A stretch of DNA of 64,000 bases, from the NCBI RefSeq assembly GCF_905171765.1, contig NC_053390.1, positions 308,330,984-308,394,983 of the forward strand, written 5' to 3'. This document shows, one piece after another, positions 1 to 11,425 of the stretch; the stretch's first letter is position 1, and each line of letters opens with the position of its first letter. The notes beneath the pieces were generated by a model, which was given only the letters and a program-made list of their open reading frames with translations, had not been told where the DNA came from and did no database searches. A program made the translations under genes and the position numbers. The stretch is from Bufo bufo (Eukaryota > Chordata > Amphibia > Anura > Bufonidae).

Positions 1-700
1 GGGGCTGCGTGAAAATCGCAAGCATCCGCAAGCAAGTGTGGATGCGGTGCGATTTTCACGCATGGTTTCTAGGTGACAATCGGGATGGGGACCCGATCTT
101 TATTATTTTCCCTTATATCATAAGATGGAGGGGTTAAAAACTAAAAAAGAATAATTAAACTCACCTCATCCACTTGTTCGCGCTGCCCGGCTCGTCTTCT
201 TTCTTTTTCTTTGATGAAAAAGGACCTTTGGTGACGTCACTGCGCTCATCACATGGTCCATCACCATGGTGATGGACCATGTGAAGGACCATGTGATGAG
301 CGCAGTGACCTCACCAAAGGTCCTTTTCTCCTAGGTCCTCAAAGAAGAAGAAAAGACAAGCCAGGCTGCGCGAATGGATGAAGTGAGTTTAATTTTTTCA
401 ATATTTTTTCAACTCCTCCATCCCTATTTTACTAAGCATTCTGTATTAAGAATGCTATTATTTTCCCTTATAATCATGTTATAAGGGAAAATAATAAAAT
501 CTACACAACACCTAACCCAAACCCGAACTTCTGTGAAGAAGTCCGGGTTCGGGTCTCGGTACCAAACATGCCGATTTTTCTCAAGCGCGTGCAAAACGCA
601 TTAAAACGCTTAGCACTCGCGCTGAAAAATTGTGCATTTTCCCGCGATGCACCCGCATCCTATCCGGCCCTCACACGCAACGCCCATGTGAAAGAGGCCT
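1..700. mobile_element. Foldback MITE, cut by the left window edge
   Basis: This non-coding element has long nested inverted repeats. The outer arms (99-119 and 481-499) read TATTATTTTCCCTTAT and its complement. Inner arms centre near 265, with CACTGCGCTCATCACATGG matched in reverse at about 285-310. The right part (510-700) is a GC-rich stretch ending near GTGAAAGAGGCCTTA. I recognise the style from frog genomes but cannot assign a superfamily. The true left end lies outside the window. Short ORFs here are by-products of the repeat. Confidence 0.6.
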
Positions 701-746
701 TAACAATTCATTTGCAAACCATGTGGACACCTCTTGGACACCTCCC

Positions 747-1160
747 TTAGGCTACTTTCACACTAGCGACATGGACCTCCGGCAGGCTGTTCCGTCGGGT
801 GAACAGCCTGTCGGATCCGTCCTGCCGCTAGTGACCGTGTGCCACCAGACTGCCGCTCCGTCCCTATTGACTATAATGGGGTTGGGGGCACAGTTCCGGC
901 GAGGCACGGCAGCACACGGCGAGAGGCTGCCGGAATAAAACTACGACATGTCCGACATTTATTCCGGCAGCCTCTTGCCGTGCACTGCCGTGCGCTGCCG
1001 TGCCTCGCTGAAACTCCGCCCCCGCCCCCATTATAGTCAATCGGGACGGAGCGGCAGTCCGGGGGCACACGTTCACTAGCAGCAGGACGGATTCGACAGG
1101 CTGTTCACCCGACGGAACAGCCTGCCGGTGGTCCGTGCCGCTAGTGTGAAAGTAGCCTAA
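747..1160. mobile_element. Palindromic MITE, TTAGGCTACTTTCACACTAG ends
   Basis: The two ends are inverted copies: TTAGGCTACTTTCACACTAG at 747 and its complement finishing at 1160. Homology continues inward almost to the centre near 950, including GGCAGGCTGTTCCGTCGGGT and its inverted partner near 1100, so the whole 414 bp can fold back. There is no transposase. The ends resemble those of the element at 31203-31665. Superfamily is uncertain because the target duplication is ambiguous. Confidence 0.75.
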
Positions 1161-1266
1161 ATTGGTTCTGTTGGACACTGTGATGGTAAACTGGTCATAC
1201 ATAAAAGTCAGCAGTGACATTACTCCGGTTTCATCCATGGCTGTGACTGGTCAATATTTTAATTAA

Positions 1267-1591
1267 AGGAGTTATCCGGTAAATGATGATGATGTCCTGT
1301 CCTTAGATAGGTCATCATTATTAGATAATTGGGGGTCCGAGTCCTGGCACCCCCGTCGATCAGCTGTTTCAGGGAGCCGTCGCACTCCCTGCAGCTCTGG
1401 GGAGCTCAGCCGCTCCCGGCAGCGTTCCTAGCACAGCGCCGTACATTGCTTATATTGCAGCTCAGCCCTATTAACTTCATTGGGTGCCCGACCTCTTCCA
1501 ACAGCTGATCGGCATGTCAGACCCCTGCCGATCTGGTATTGATGACCTATTCAGAGGATAGGTCATCAATATATATTACAGGATAACCCCT
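1267..1591. mobile_element. TTAA-flanked MITE
   Basis: TTAA flanks both sides (1263-1266 and 1592-1595). The ends AGGAGTTATCC and its inverted partner GGATAACCCCT differ by one base. Internal arms TAGGTCATCA and TTGATGACCTA are also inverted. The TTAA target is typical of the piggyBac and Kolobok superfamilies. There is no coding capacity. Related copies lie at about 6985-7633 and 37026-37253. Confidence 0.75.
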
Positions 1592-1595
1592 TTAA

Positions 1596-1916
1596 AGGGC
1601 TTTTGCCAAGACACCAACATATTCCCTACAGTAGATATGGAATAAATATCTAATTGGTATGGGCTGTATAGTGGCAGGTTGACAATGCATATTGCTGCTC
1701 TGTTTATTCTCTATGGGAACTGCCAGAGTAAACAGAATACAGTATGTGCCAATCTCCAGCAGTCCCACAATAAATGAATGGAACAGCATGGTGCCTGCTC
1801 AACCTGTCAATCCATCAAGATAGGGATACGGGACCCCAGTTCTTGGAATTCGTGAGGATTCCAGTGGTTAGATCCTGTGGATAGCTTAGAAACTTTAAAG
1901 GGGCTTTCCAAGACTT
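1596..1916. repeat. TTAA-bounded MITE-like segment
   Basis: This segment lies exactly between two TTAA sites (1592-1595 and 1917-1920). It begins AGGGCTTTTGCCAAGAC. Near its right end the similar GGGGCTTTCCAAGAC occurs in the same orientation, so terminal inverted repeats are not convincing. The interior resembles a dispersed frog MITE. No gene is present. Confidence 0.35.
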
Positions 1917-1972
1917 TTAAAGGATAACAGTCGTATATATTTTTTTTTGGAGTATTGGATTGTGGTGATTAA

Positions 1973-2440
1973 AGAGGACCTTTCACCTGAAAATGCAAGT
2001 TAAGCTAAAGATATACCCTTACTTGCCGGCCCCCGGTGGTGCTTATTCAGTTCTTCATTTTGCACTCAGTGCCCCCGTTTGTTTGCGGTGCCCCCGCAAT
2101 ATTTCCCGCCTTATATGCTAAAGAGCCCTTCGGCTCAACTGGGCGGGCCTGCAAAAGTTCTCCTGGGGTGTCTTTCTCCTCCCTGGCACGGAGCGCATCC
2201 AATCAGTGCGCTCCGCTCTTAGCCAGGGAGAAGATTTCATCCATCCTGAGCCGGCGCCATCTTGGATTCCCGCGGCGAGCATTGGAGCAGCGTCGGAGGC
2301 GGTGGCTCAGGATGGATGAAATCGCTCCAGTTCTCGCGATTCTCGCAAGAACTGGAGCTTCTTCTCCCTGGCTAAGAGCAGAGCCGGCAAGTAAGGGTAT
2401 ATATTTAGTTTAACTTGCATTTTCAGGTGAAAGGTCCTCT
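1973..2440. mobile_element. TTAA MITE, AGAGGACCTTTCAC ends
   Basis: TTAA flanks at 1969-1972 and 2441-2444 bound a 468 bp palindrome-like unit. Its ends are AGAGGACCTTTCACCTG and CAGGTGAAAGGTCCTCT. Arms continue inward (TGCAAGTTAA... and TTAACTTGCA). A second member with the same terminal motif lies at 51711-52174. There is no ORF of its own. Confidence 0.8.
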
Positions 2441-2545
2441 TTAATATCACCTTGGTGGCCCTATTTCAACTTTTCACTGTGTATTCAATTACCCCTTAAT
2501 TCCACATTTTTGTTCCCTGTACTGCCTATTTTTACCTGTGCTTAA

Positions 2546-5500
2546 CCCCTTAGGGACGCATTATGTACCGGTACGGCATGTTTCCCGAGTCCTTAAGGAC
2601 CCATGACGTACCGGTACATCATGTGTTGTTCCGATCACTGCCGCCCGGCCGGCTGTGATCGGAACAAGATGCCTGCTCAAATCATTGAGCAGGCATCTCG
2701 GCTAAATGCGCGGGGGGGTCCTGTGACCCACCCATGTTAGCGATCGCAACAAACCGCAGGTCAATTCAGACCTGCGGTTTGCTGCGCTTTCTGTAGTTTC
2801 TGATCTCCGCGGTCCCTGACCGCGGGGATCAGAGACTTTAGTATTCCTAAAATATATATGTTTCACCCCCCCCTGCACCCCTGAATGATTTTATCACGGT
2901 GGGAGGTGCAGGGGGGGTGTTGCGGGCGGTAGGGGCGGTGCGGGAGGCGGGCGGTGCGGCAGGCGGGATTGCGATCCCTCGCCCGCCTCCCCTTGAATAA
3001 TCGTTGGTGGCTAGTGGGTATACCAAGGTGTCAGCACATTGCTGACACACTGGTATAAATGGCTGACATCTGTGATGCGATGTCAGCCGTTTAACCCTTT
3101 CCATACCGCGGTCCATACGGACCGCTGTATGGAAAAGGTTAACAGCTCAGGCAGCTCCCTCCCTCTCCCATCGGGGGGCTGCTGTGCCTTTGCAGCCCCC
3201 CAATGGAGAGGAAGAGAGCCCCCAGACAGCCCCCCTCCTTACCCTTCCCCGTCTGTGCAGTTCTGGCCACTACTGAGCAGACTGGGAAGGTTCCCATGGC
3301 AACAGGACGCCTTCTCAGGCATCCTGCTGTCCATGGTGCTGAACAGATCTGTGCTAAAGGCATAGATCTGTTCAGACAAAGAACTTTATCTTATTTGTTC
3401 AGACAAAGAACATTTATCACTGATTAAAAATGAAAAAAAAAAAATTCCCTACACATGTTTGGTATCGCCGCGTCCGTAACGACCTGATCTATAAAATGGT
3501 CATGTTACTTTACCCGAACAGTGAACGCCATAAAAATAAAAAACTATGATGAAATTGAAATTTTGCCCACCTTACTTCCCAAAAAAGGTAATAAAAGTGA
3601 TCAAAAAAGTCGCATGTAAGCCAAAATTGTAACAATCAAACCATCATCTCATCCCGCAAAAATCATACCCTACCCAAGATAATCGCCCAAAAACTGAAAA
3701 AACTATGGCTCTTAGACTATGGAAACACTAAAACATGATTTTTTTGTTTCAAAAATGAAATCATTGTGTAAAACTTGCATAAATTTAAAAAAAGTATACA
3801 TATTAGGTATCGCCACATCCATATCGACCGGCTCTATAAAAATATCACATGACTTAACCCCTCAGGTGACCACCGTAAAAAAAATAAAAAATTAAAACGG
3901 TAATAGCAAGTGTAATAGCAAGTGATCAAAAAGTCCTATGCACCCCAAAATAGTGCCAATCGAATTGTCATCTCATCCCGCAAAAAATGAGACCCTACTT
4001 AAGATAATCGCCCAAAAACTGAAAAAGCAATGGCTCTTAGACTATGGAGACACTAAAACTTTTTTTCTGTTTTAAAAATGAAATCATTGTGTAAAACTTA
4101 CATAAATAAAAAAAATTGTATACATATTAGGTATCGCCGTGTCCGTGACAACCTGCTCTATAAAATTACAACATGATCTAACCTGTCAGATGAATGTTGT
4201 AAATAACAAAAAAAAAAAAAAAAAACGGTGCCAAAAAAGCTATTTCTTGTTACCTTGCCGCACAAAAAGTGTAATATAGAGCAACCAAAAATCATATGTA
4301 CCCTAAACTAGTACCAACAAAACTGCCACCCTATCCCGTAGTTTCTAAAATGGGGTCACTTTTTTGGAGTTTCTACTCTAGGGGTGCATCAGGGGGGCTT
4401 CAAATGGGACATGGTGTAAATAAACCAGTCCAGCAAAATCTGCCTTCCAAAAACCAAACTGCGCACCTTTCACTCTATGCCCCGCTGTGTGGCCGTACAG
4501 TAGTTTACAGCCACATATGGGGTGTTTCTGTAAACGGCAGAGTCAGGGCAATAAAGATACAGTCTTGTTTGGCTGTTAACCCTTGCTTTGTTAGTGGAAA
4601 AAATGGGTTAAAATGGAAAATTAGGCAAAAAAATGAAATTCTCAAATTTCATCCCCATTTGCCAATAACTCTTGTGCAACACCTAAAGGGTTAACGAAGT
4701 TTGTAAAACCAGTTTTGAATACCTTGAGGGGTGTAGTTTATAGAATGGGGTCATTTTTGGGTGGTTTCTATTATGTAAGCCTCGCAAAGTGACTTCAGAG
4801 CTGTAGTAGTCCCTAAATATTGGGGAGGAAGAAACATTTACAAAAAATTGGGTTTTTGTAAATTTCTGAAAAATTTCAAGATTTGCTTCTAAACTTCTAA
4901 GCCTTGTAACTAGGGATCAACCGATATGGATTTTTTAGGGCCGATACCGATAATTTGTGAACTTTCAGGCCGATAGCCGATAATTTATACCGATATTCTG
5001 GGAATTTAATATATATATATTTTTTTTTATTTCCTACACAAATCTGCTGAAAATTAATATGTTTATTGTTAACTTTTTTTTTTTTTTTTTTGTAAATCTT
5101 TCTTTTTCATTTATACTTTAATATTTTTTTTATTTATTTTTACTAACTTTTAGCCCCCTTAGGTACTAGAACCCTTGTCCTATTCACCCTGATAGATCTC
5201 TATCAGGGTGAATAGGAGCTCACACTGTCTCTGCTGCTCTGTGCTTTGTGCACACAGCAGCATGGAGCTGAACATGGCAGCCAGGGCTTCAGTAGCGTCC
5301 TGGCTGCCATGGTAACCGATCGGAGCCCCAGGATTACACAGCTGGGGCTCCGATCGGAGGAGCAGGGGAGATGGGATCCTGTGGCCACTGTCACCAATGA
5401 TTAATACTGGGGGGAGGGCTTGGGTGGGGGGGCGCACTGCGCCACCAACGTTTTTAATACTGGGATGGGGGTGGGGGGTGCACTGCCCCACCAATGATTA

Positions 5501-6392
5501 ATACTGGGGGGCTTGGGGGGGCGCACTGCGCTACCAATGAAGAGAAATCTCTCATTAATTCATATACAGGAGGCGGGAGCTGGCTGCAGAATCACATAGC
5601 CGGCTCCTGACTTCTATGAGCGGTAGCTGCGATACGCGGCACCTAAGGGGTTAACTACCGCGGATCGCAGCTACCGCTCATAGAGGTCGGGAGCCGGCTA
5701 TGTGATTCTGCAGCCAGCTCCCACCTCCTGTATATGAATTATTGAAAGACTTATCTTCATTGGTGGAGCGGTGGCCACAGCCCCTCCCCTTCTTTTGTCC
5801 TCTCTCCTCTAATTGGCAGCAGCAGCACAGGGGGAGGGAGACACTGCTTCCTTCTCCCCTGTGCTGCTCAGGGAACATGGAGAGCGCTGAGAGCAGCGCG
5901 TTCTGTGTTCCCAATACGTTATCGGTATATCGGCAAAATAGATGCCGATACCGATAACTGTCAAAATCCTGAATATCGGCCGATAATATCGGTAAAACCG
6001 ATAATCGGTCGATCCCTACTTGTAACATCCCCAAAAAATAAAATATCATTCCCAAAATAATTCAAACATGAAGTAGACATATGGGGAATGTAAAGTCATC
6101 ACAATTTTTGGGGGTATTACTATGTATTACAGAAGTAGAGTAACTGAAACTTTGAAATTTGCAAATTTATTCAAATTTTTGGTAAATTAGGTATTTTTTT
6201 ATGCAAAAAAAAAAATTTTTGGACTTCATTTTACCAGTGTCATGAAGTACAATATGTGACGAAAAAACAATCTCAGAATGGCCTGGATAAGTCAAAGCGT
6301 TTTAAAGTTATCAGCACTTAAAGTGACACTGGTCAGATTTGCAAAAAATGGCCAAGTCCTTAAGGTAAAATAGGGCTGAGTCCTTAAAGGGG
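2546..6392. mobile_element. Long TTAA non-autonomous element, copy 1
   Basis: Bounded by TTAA (2542-2545 and 6393-6396), with short inverted ends CCCCTTAGGGAC and its partner GTCCTTAAAGGGG. Without the hAT inserted at 4911-6018 it is about 2.73 kb, close to the 2718 bp of the inverted copy at 48989-51706. The interior is AT-rich and non-coding. It contains several diverged internal repeats with the phrase TAGGTATCGCC (near 3805 and 4128; a related phrase near 3460). It probably depends on a piggyBac- or Kolobok-type transposase in trans. Confidence 0.8.
4911..6018. mobile_element. Non-autonomous hAT element with perfect 8 bp TSD
   Basis: The ends are TAGGGATCAACCGAT and, inverted, TAGGGATCGACCGAT. 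Both flanks carry CTTGTAAC (4903-4910 and 6019-6026), the 8 bp duplication expected for hAT. Its 1108 bp include CGATA-rich subterminal repeats and an internal inverted repeat (about 5561-5745, around GGAGGCGGGAGCTGGCTGCA). No transposase remains. The inverted paralogue of its host at 48989-51706 has a single GTTACAAG at 49356-49363, which is the unoccupied site. Confidence 0.9.
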
Positions 6393-6984
6393 TTAAAATA
6401 GGGTTGCTAGGCATGGTCCGTCTATCTGTTGAAGGACGGAGCACGCAGCGTGCAAGGTCAGATTACTGACAGCCAGGGACTGTAAGTAAATGATTAAAGC
6501 CAGGTCCTCCCCAGCAGCTGATAACAGTGCCTGGGCTGTGTGCACTTCTCCCTGTCCCTGCGCTTGGCAGACGCTCCCTCACTCAGCAGAGCTGGAGAAT
6601 GCAGAGTGGAAGCAGCGCAGACCAGGGAAGGGAGATCTGCCATCTGCTCAGTGTATAAATGAAAGCAACATGTGGTAAGAGGACCCCTTTGTGCTGCAGG
6701 AGATTAACCCTTTAGGGGGGAGGGCTCTGGTTACTGACACTTTTGGGGGGCTATTGTTACTGGCTAGTGAAGGCAGGCGGGATTAGCCTCAGGGTGAGGG
6801 CAGTGGCGGCCATCTTAACTGAATAGTGAAATTGCAGTTTTATGCAGACTGGTTGCTAAGGGCTGAATCTTATTAAATATGGGGTAAGTCAGTCTAATAG
6901 TAACTGATTCTGTAATATCATGTTATTAGTAACTACATATATGAAAATTGAAATTAGGGTCTAAATGTGACAGTTATCCTTTAA

Positions 6985-7633
6985 ACTGAGGACTTAGCCA
7001 TTGGATAGGTCATCAGTATCTGATCTGTGGATGTCTGACAACCGGGACCCCCGCCAGTCAGCTGTTTGAGAAGGTAATGGCGCTGGCTATAGTGCTGTGG
7101 CCTTAGCTTAGCCTATGCCATGTGACAGTGTCTGACTGGGGTGCCTAGGGCCCACCAGTAAAATTCATTTTGGAGGACCCACTGTAAAACTGCATATTCT
7201 GCCTGCCCACACTACACAGTTTTTTATATGTACATAAGCAGTGTACTGTACAGCATCTCAGCCAGCCTATTTATGTCAGTCTACTTTGCCATGTGCCACT
7301 TGTGCAGGGGGTGGGCAACTAGGGGTCCAGCTTGGTCAGGGGCCCACAGGGGGATTCACCTGTTCCCCTGTGGGCCAGTCCGAGCCTGCCATATGATATC
7401 ACGTTCATCAGTCACTTGGCCTAGGCACAGCTCAGCCCTATCGAAGTGAATGGGGCTGAGCTGTGATACCAAGCACAGCTGATATCAAATGGACCGTGCT
7501 GTGCTTGGTGAGCTTAGAGAAGGCCTGCGAGCGCCGAGCGCCAATGCCTTCTCAAACAGCTGATTGGCTGGGGTCCTGGTGGTTGGACCACTTCCGATCA
7601 GGGGTCATCAGTAGTAAAGTCTTGGAAAACTCC
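6985..7633. mobile_element. TTAA MITE relic interrupted by a small hAT
   Basis: TTAA bounds both sides (6981-6984, shared with the preceding element, and 7634-7637). Internal motifs GATAGGTCATCAG on the left and GATCAGGGGTCATCAG on the right match the family at 1267-1591. The left terminus is eroded. The interior is split by a 263 bp hAT at 7126-7388. Confidence 0.55.
7126..7388. mobile_element. 263 bp non-autonomous hAT
   Basis: The ends are CAGTGTCTGACTGGGG and, inverted, CAGGCTCGGACTGGCC. The flanks are CCATGTGA (7118-7125) and CCATATGA (7389-7396), an 8 bp duplication with one change. The CAG...CTG termini and 8 bp target fit hAT. It is inserted in an older TTAA MITE. Confidence 0.75.
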
Positions 7634-7637
7634 TTAA

Positions 7638-7927
7638 CTCATGGCACAGCCAATTTAATGTGGTTTATATATTATTCTTTCAAAAATCTAGGGTTGTTTG
7701 CACATCTCAGCCTGTTGCGACATCCTTCAAATCTTCTCACGCTTCAACCTTCTAAAGGCTATAAGCACCTTTGGGGGCAAATTTTTATTATTGTATGTTA
7801 CACATTTTAGGATACAAATGTTTTGTGGAACGGATGCGGACCCATTCTGCGGATGTGTGAATGGACCCTAACACTTATCTCTGAACTACTGACAGCTCAT
7901 AAACATCCATTTAAGCCATTCACAGGG
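7638..7927. repeat. Old sequence with a MITE end at 7805-7871
   Basis: Most of this stretch shows nothing recognisable. From 7805 to 7871 it reads like the right end of a frog MITE with GGAACGGATGCGGACCCATT and the terminal GTGAATGGACCCTA. The left half is absent. Confidence 0.35.
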
Positions 7928-8240
7928 CAGGGGTGTAACTACCCTTGTAGCAGCCTTAGCCCACACCAGCAGAGGGTCCAGGTTGCTAGGCCTGGGATGG
8001 CAGGAACAGGTGGAGGACAAACCATTTACTTTCAGAGCCTGGTACATATATCCTGCAGTGGCACTGGCACAGTAGACAGACTCTGTACTTTGTCCAGCGC
8101 TGCGCACAGGGGAGGGGCACAGTTTTATTGGCAACATAGATCAGTACTGGAGGGAGATAAGTGGTGGTGAAGGACCTGAATGATGTAATCATCATATGCC
8201 AGTGTAGGAAGAGAGAGTTCAGCTGTGCAGAGGAGAAGTG
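7928..8240. repeat. 5' part of a CAGGGGTGTAACTAC hAT-like MITE
   Basis: The sequence from 7928 (CAGGGGTGTAACTACCC) resembles the left terminus of frog non-autonomous hAT elements. No matching right terminus was seen, so this is called a fragment. The overlapping ORFs on both strands are not genes. Confidence 0.35.
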
Positions 8241-9020
8241 CTGAAGGACCTGTGGGATGTCACAATGTGAGGAACATCTATTCCTCTATAAGTTATCAAT
8301 TACATGGAGTTGTAATTCTTTCCTCATCCTCCCTCTAATGTCATTTCATAGCCCATGCTGGGAGTTGCAGTTCTCTCCTCTTATACCCCTCTCACTACAA
8401 TGTCTTCTGGTGACCGATAATAACAGTCCGGACATGCTGGAAATGATACTTCTCTACTCTCATACCTATCTCCCTCTAATGTCCTCTGATAGGCCATAAT
8501 AATATCCTAGAAATGCTGGTGTCAAGGTAGGGAATGGTAGAGCCCTGCACTCAACCGTACCACTGTCCTTACCAAATTGCACAATCCGTCCTAAATGACG
8601 GCCCACAACTGGATAGCAATCCCTTCCTGACCGGGTGCTGGGACCTATGAGGGAAAATACAAATGGAGAAAATAATAAACGTAATAACAGACAGGTAAAT
8701 CCAGGACTGGATCAGAATCCAGAAGCAAAGTCAAAATCAGGCCAGAGTCTAAGGGCTAATGCTAATTGTGGATCTGCACAACATGGATACCGGCCGTTTG
8801 TGTTCTGCATTTTGTGGAATGGAACGTCCTGCCCTCTGCTCCTGATTGGTCCTTCGCCTCTGCTCCCTGATAGGCCGAGCAGCTCCCATATCCGCAGGGC
8901 ATGCTTCCATGGCAACGGTACAATGCCACCAGCGCTGTCATGGAGAGGACTTGCCACTGGAGCACCGCCAGTTGAGTTCATGACAGCTGGAAGCCACCCA
9001 TGTGGCATGTGACCCATCAC
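8241..9020. repeat. Probable LTR/MITE patchwork, no gene
   Basis: 8525-8720 resembles a Gypsy LTR (AACTGGATAGCAATCCCTTCC style, with a stretch rich in AATAATAAACG). About 8757-8835 is a MITE remnant with GTGTTCTGCATTTTGTGGAA. 8836-9015 is a GC-richer stretch with no clear ends. Assignment is tentative. Confidence 0.25.
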
Positions 9021-9830
9021 TGCTGTGGCCAGTCTTTGGCTGCAGAGACTACGTACCCTCGTCAGAATGGATATTGATGTGGAGAGAATGAATGCAAGAT
9101 AACTCTGCAGAAAGACGGAAACTTAACCCTATAGAATAAAAAATTTTGAAAATAAAAAGAGAAAATAAAGACCAATAAAAATTTTTATTTTTAGGTCAAA
9201 ATGAGTAAAATTATTTTAATATTATTATTTATTTAAAAGAACCATTAATTCCATGGTGCCGTACATCAAGAGAGGGTTACACATTCATAATATAAAAAAT
9301 ACAAATACGATAAACATGAAACATGTACGCAGGGGTAGAGTACTCTGCCCACAAGAGCTTACAAACTATAATTTATGTAGTCATAACTTGTCGTCCAAAG
9401 GGGTCATGGCCTTTAACAGTCCATATTGTGCCCACTGCCCCATTATAAAGAGCAAAAATCAAGTGCTAACCTGTATGCACAGACATGAAGAAAGAGGCAT
9501 GTGATATTGTAAAAGCAGAGAGGATGACTGCTCTTTCTGTGGTTTGTCTTGTTCTCAAATGACCCCTTGTTTGTTACTTTCTCGTGAAATAGATTTTTTT
9601 GTGAAAACTGAGAACTGATGACTCTTAAGAATTGTTACAAAATAGCACCGTCCGTGCATTGAATATATCACAAATACTATCATACTCAGCACCATAGAAA
9701 TTGCCAACTAGAAAGAAAAAAGAAGAATATGTTAGGGCTCAATAAACTTCAGTGTATGTTGTGTAATACTTCCTAATAACTCATAGGTTATTTGGCTCTG
9801 TATTACAGCCATATATACAGTATGAAGCTT
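9021..9830. other. Mostly unassigned; dispersed repeat near 9240-9400
   Basis: I see no gene. The segment around 9240-9400 (CCATTAATTCCATGGTGCCG and CTCTGCCCACAAGAGCTTAC) is like a widely dispersed frog repeat. The rest is AT-rich unassigned sequence. Confidence 0.3.
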
Positions 9831-10830
9831 AAGACTGGGTTCACACTATGTAATGTGCCAATAGTTTTTCGGCTGTCACGGCACACTATACCAGACGCCA
9901 CCTTACTCTCATTGCTTGGCTAAGCCTATGCTGGCTTACCCGTGGGTTGTGCACCGAGCTATCCCCAGACTACCATAGGCTATACAACGCCAGCTACAGT
10001 ACTCTATTCTATGGCACCCTACCCTTGTCTGCTGGGATTCCTTCCTATACTAGGAATATTCCCACCTACTGCACAGTAACCACAGAAGGTACCACTCAAG
10101 TATCCTGCAGCGGAGCCAATACACTGCCGCGGACATAGACTGCAATGCTAAATATAACTGACAACACAGCAGCTATTAGTATTACCAACTCTACATACAA
10201 GTTACAGAAATAGCAATACAAGGAAAGAGAAAAGGGACTACATGAAAACTGAACTCACGTTCCTAAAAGATATAGTTCAGGTATTCCTGCCAGAGGAGCT
10301 TGGCATTCAGTTGTTCTCCTTTATCTAGGTTGCTGTGATTCAACTTCTGATGATGCAAACACACCCTATGTCTCCTTTGCCCAATCTGATGGTTCACAGA
10401 TAATGTTTATCAGATGTTTCCATGCCTCCTTCCAATCCATTTGGTGACCGGAGCAAAATGGGTTTGATGCTTATCTTCAGTCTCTTCAAATGAAGGCAAG
10501 ATGGAGCCTAAGTGCCCGTTTTTTGGCACTGTTTTTCAGGCATTTTCAGTGCTGAATGTGCCAAAAATGCCTTTAAAAGCATTCATTTCAACTTGCAAAA
10601 CAGAGAAGAATAGGACATGTTCTATCATTACTGCGGGACTGTTTGCGGGACCAATTCAGTCAATGTAAATAAACTGGTCTGTGTGCGATCCGGATGCAGA
10701 CCAAAAATACGTTCGTGTAAATGGGGCTTAACAATCCCATAATCCTCCACTCGCCTTGCCCAGCCTCAGAGAAGGAATGTGAGGCCATAAACCAGCAGGG
10801 ATCGTCAACTGGCCAACACAGTACAATTCA
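9831..10830. other. No gene; traces of two MITEs
   Basis: ACTGGGTTCACACTATG near 9835 and the stretch from about 10530 to 10730 (ending GTGTAAATGGGGCTTA) resemble MITE termini and interiors. They have no confident partners. I see nothing coding. Confidence 0.3.
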
Positions 10831-10834
10831 GCCA

Positions 10835-11142
10835 TTAAAGGGATTTTGTCACTTCAGCAAGTGCATTTATCATGTAGAGGAAGTTAATACAAGGCACTTA
10901 TTAATGTATTGTGATTGTCTATATTGTCTCCTTTGCTGGCTGGATACATTCTTCCTTCACATTATAAACTGCTTGTTTCCAGGGGATATGACCACCCTGT
11001 AATCCAGCAGTGCCGGCCTCTCTGGTGGCTGGGACCAGGGGAGCGCACATAGTCCGGCGCTTTTTCCTATAGTGTGCAAGCACGTCCACCGCTGCTGGAT
11101 TACAGGGTGGTTGTATCCCCTGGAAACAAGCAATTTATAATG
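10835..11142. mobile_element. TTAA-type MITE with internal foldback
   Basis: It starts at a TTAA followed by AGGGATTTTGTCAC. A clear inverted repeat lies at about 10960-11012 and 11088-11142, including CTGCTGGATTACAGGGTGG against CCACCCTGTAATCCAGCAG. No right terminal repeat was found, so the element appears truncated. Confidence 0.5.
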
Positions 11143-11425
11143 TGATGAAAGAATGAATGAAGAGCCAACACAAGAACAAAACCAATAACCCCAAAGAAAG
11201 ATGGGAGACTCACATATAAAATATATGTAATTTATTAAGACATAACCAAATAACGAACAATATACAAGACATAAGGCACAAGTGTACAGGAGGGGGGGAG
11301 ACCTCATGTAAGGAGGTCAGATACAACCTCTCTCCCAAACACCCAGCTGGCAGGGAAAAGAGGTCACAGCCCTAGGTATACATCAGCATGAAAATTGTGA
11401 GAACTGTAGGTTCACTCAAAGTAAC
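11143..11425. other. Unassigned flank of the left inverted element
   Basis: AT-rich sequence without a supported feature. It may be older repeat DNA into which the 11426-12158 element inserted. Confidence 0.25.

Larger units (their letters stand above)
1921..6980. mobile_element. Old TTAA MITE hosting two nested TTAA elements
   Basis: The left end AGGATAACAGTC follows TTAA at 1917-1920. The right end GACAGTTATCCT precedes TTAA at 6981-6984, giving inverted ends with one mismatch. The host proper is only about 730 bp, made of 1921-1968, 2445-2541 and 6397-6980. It is interrupted twice, each time at a duplicated TTAA, by the elements at 1973-2440 and 2546-6392. The order of events is therefore host first, insertions later. 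Confidence 0.65.
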
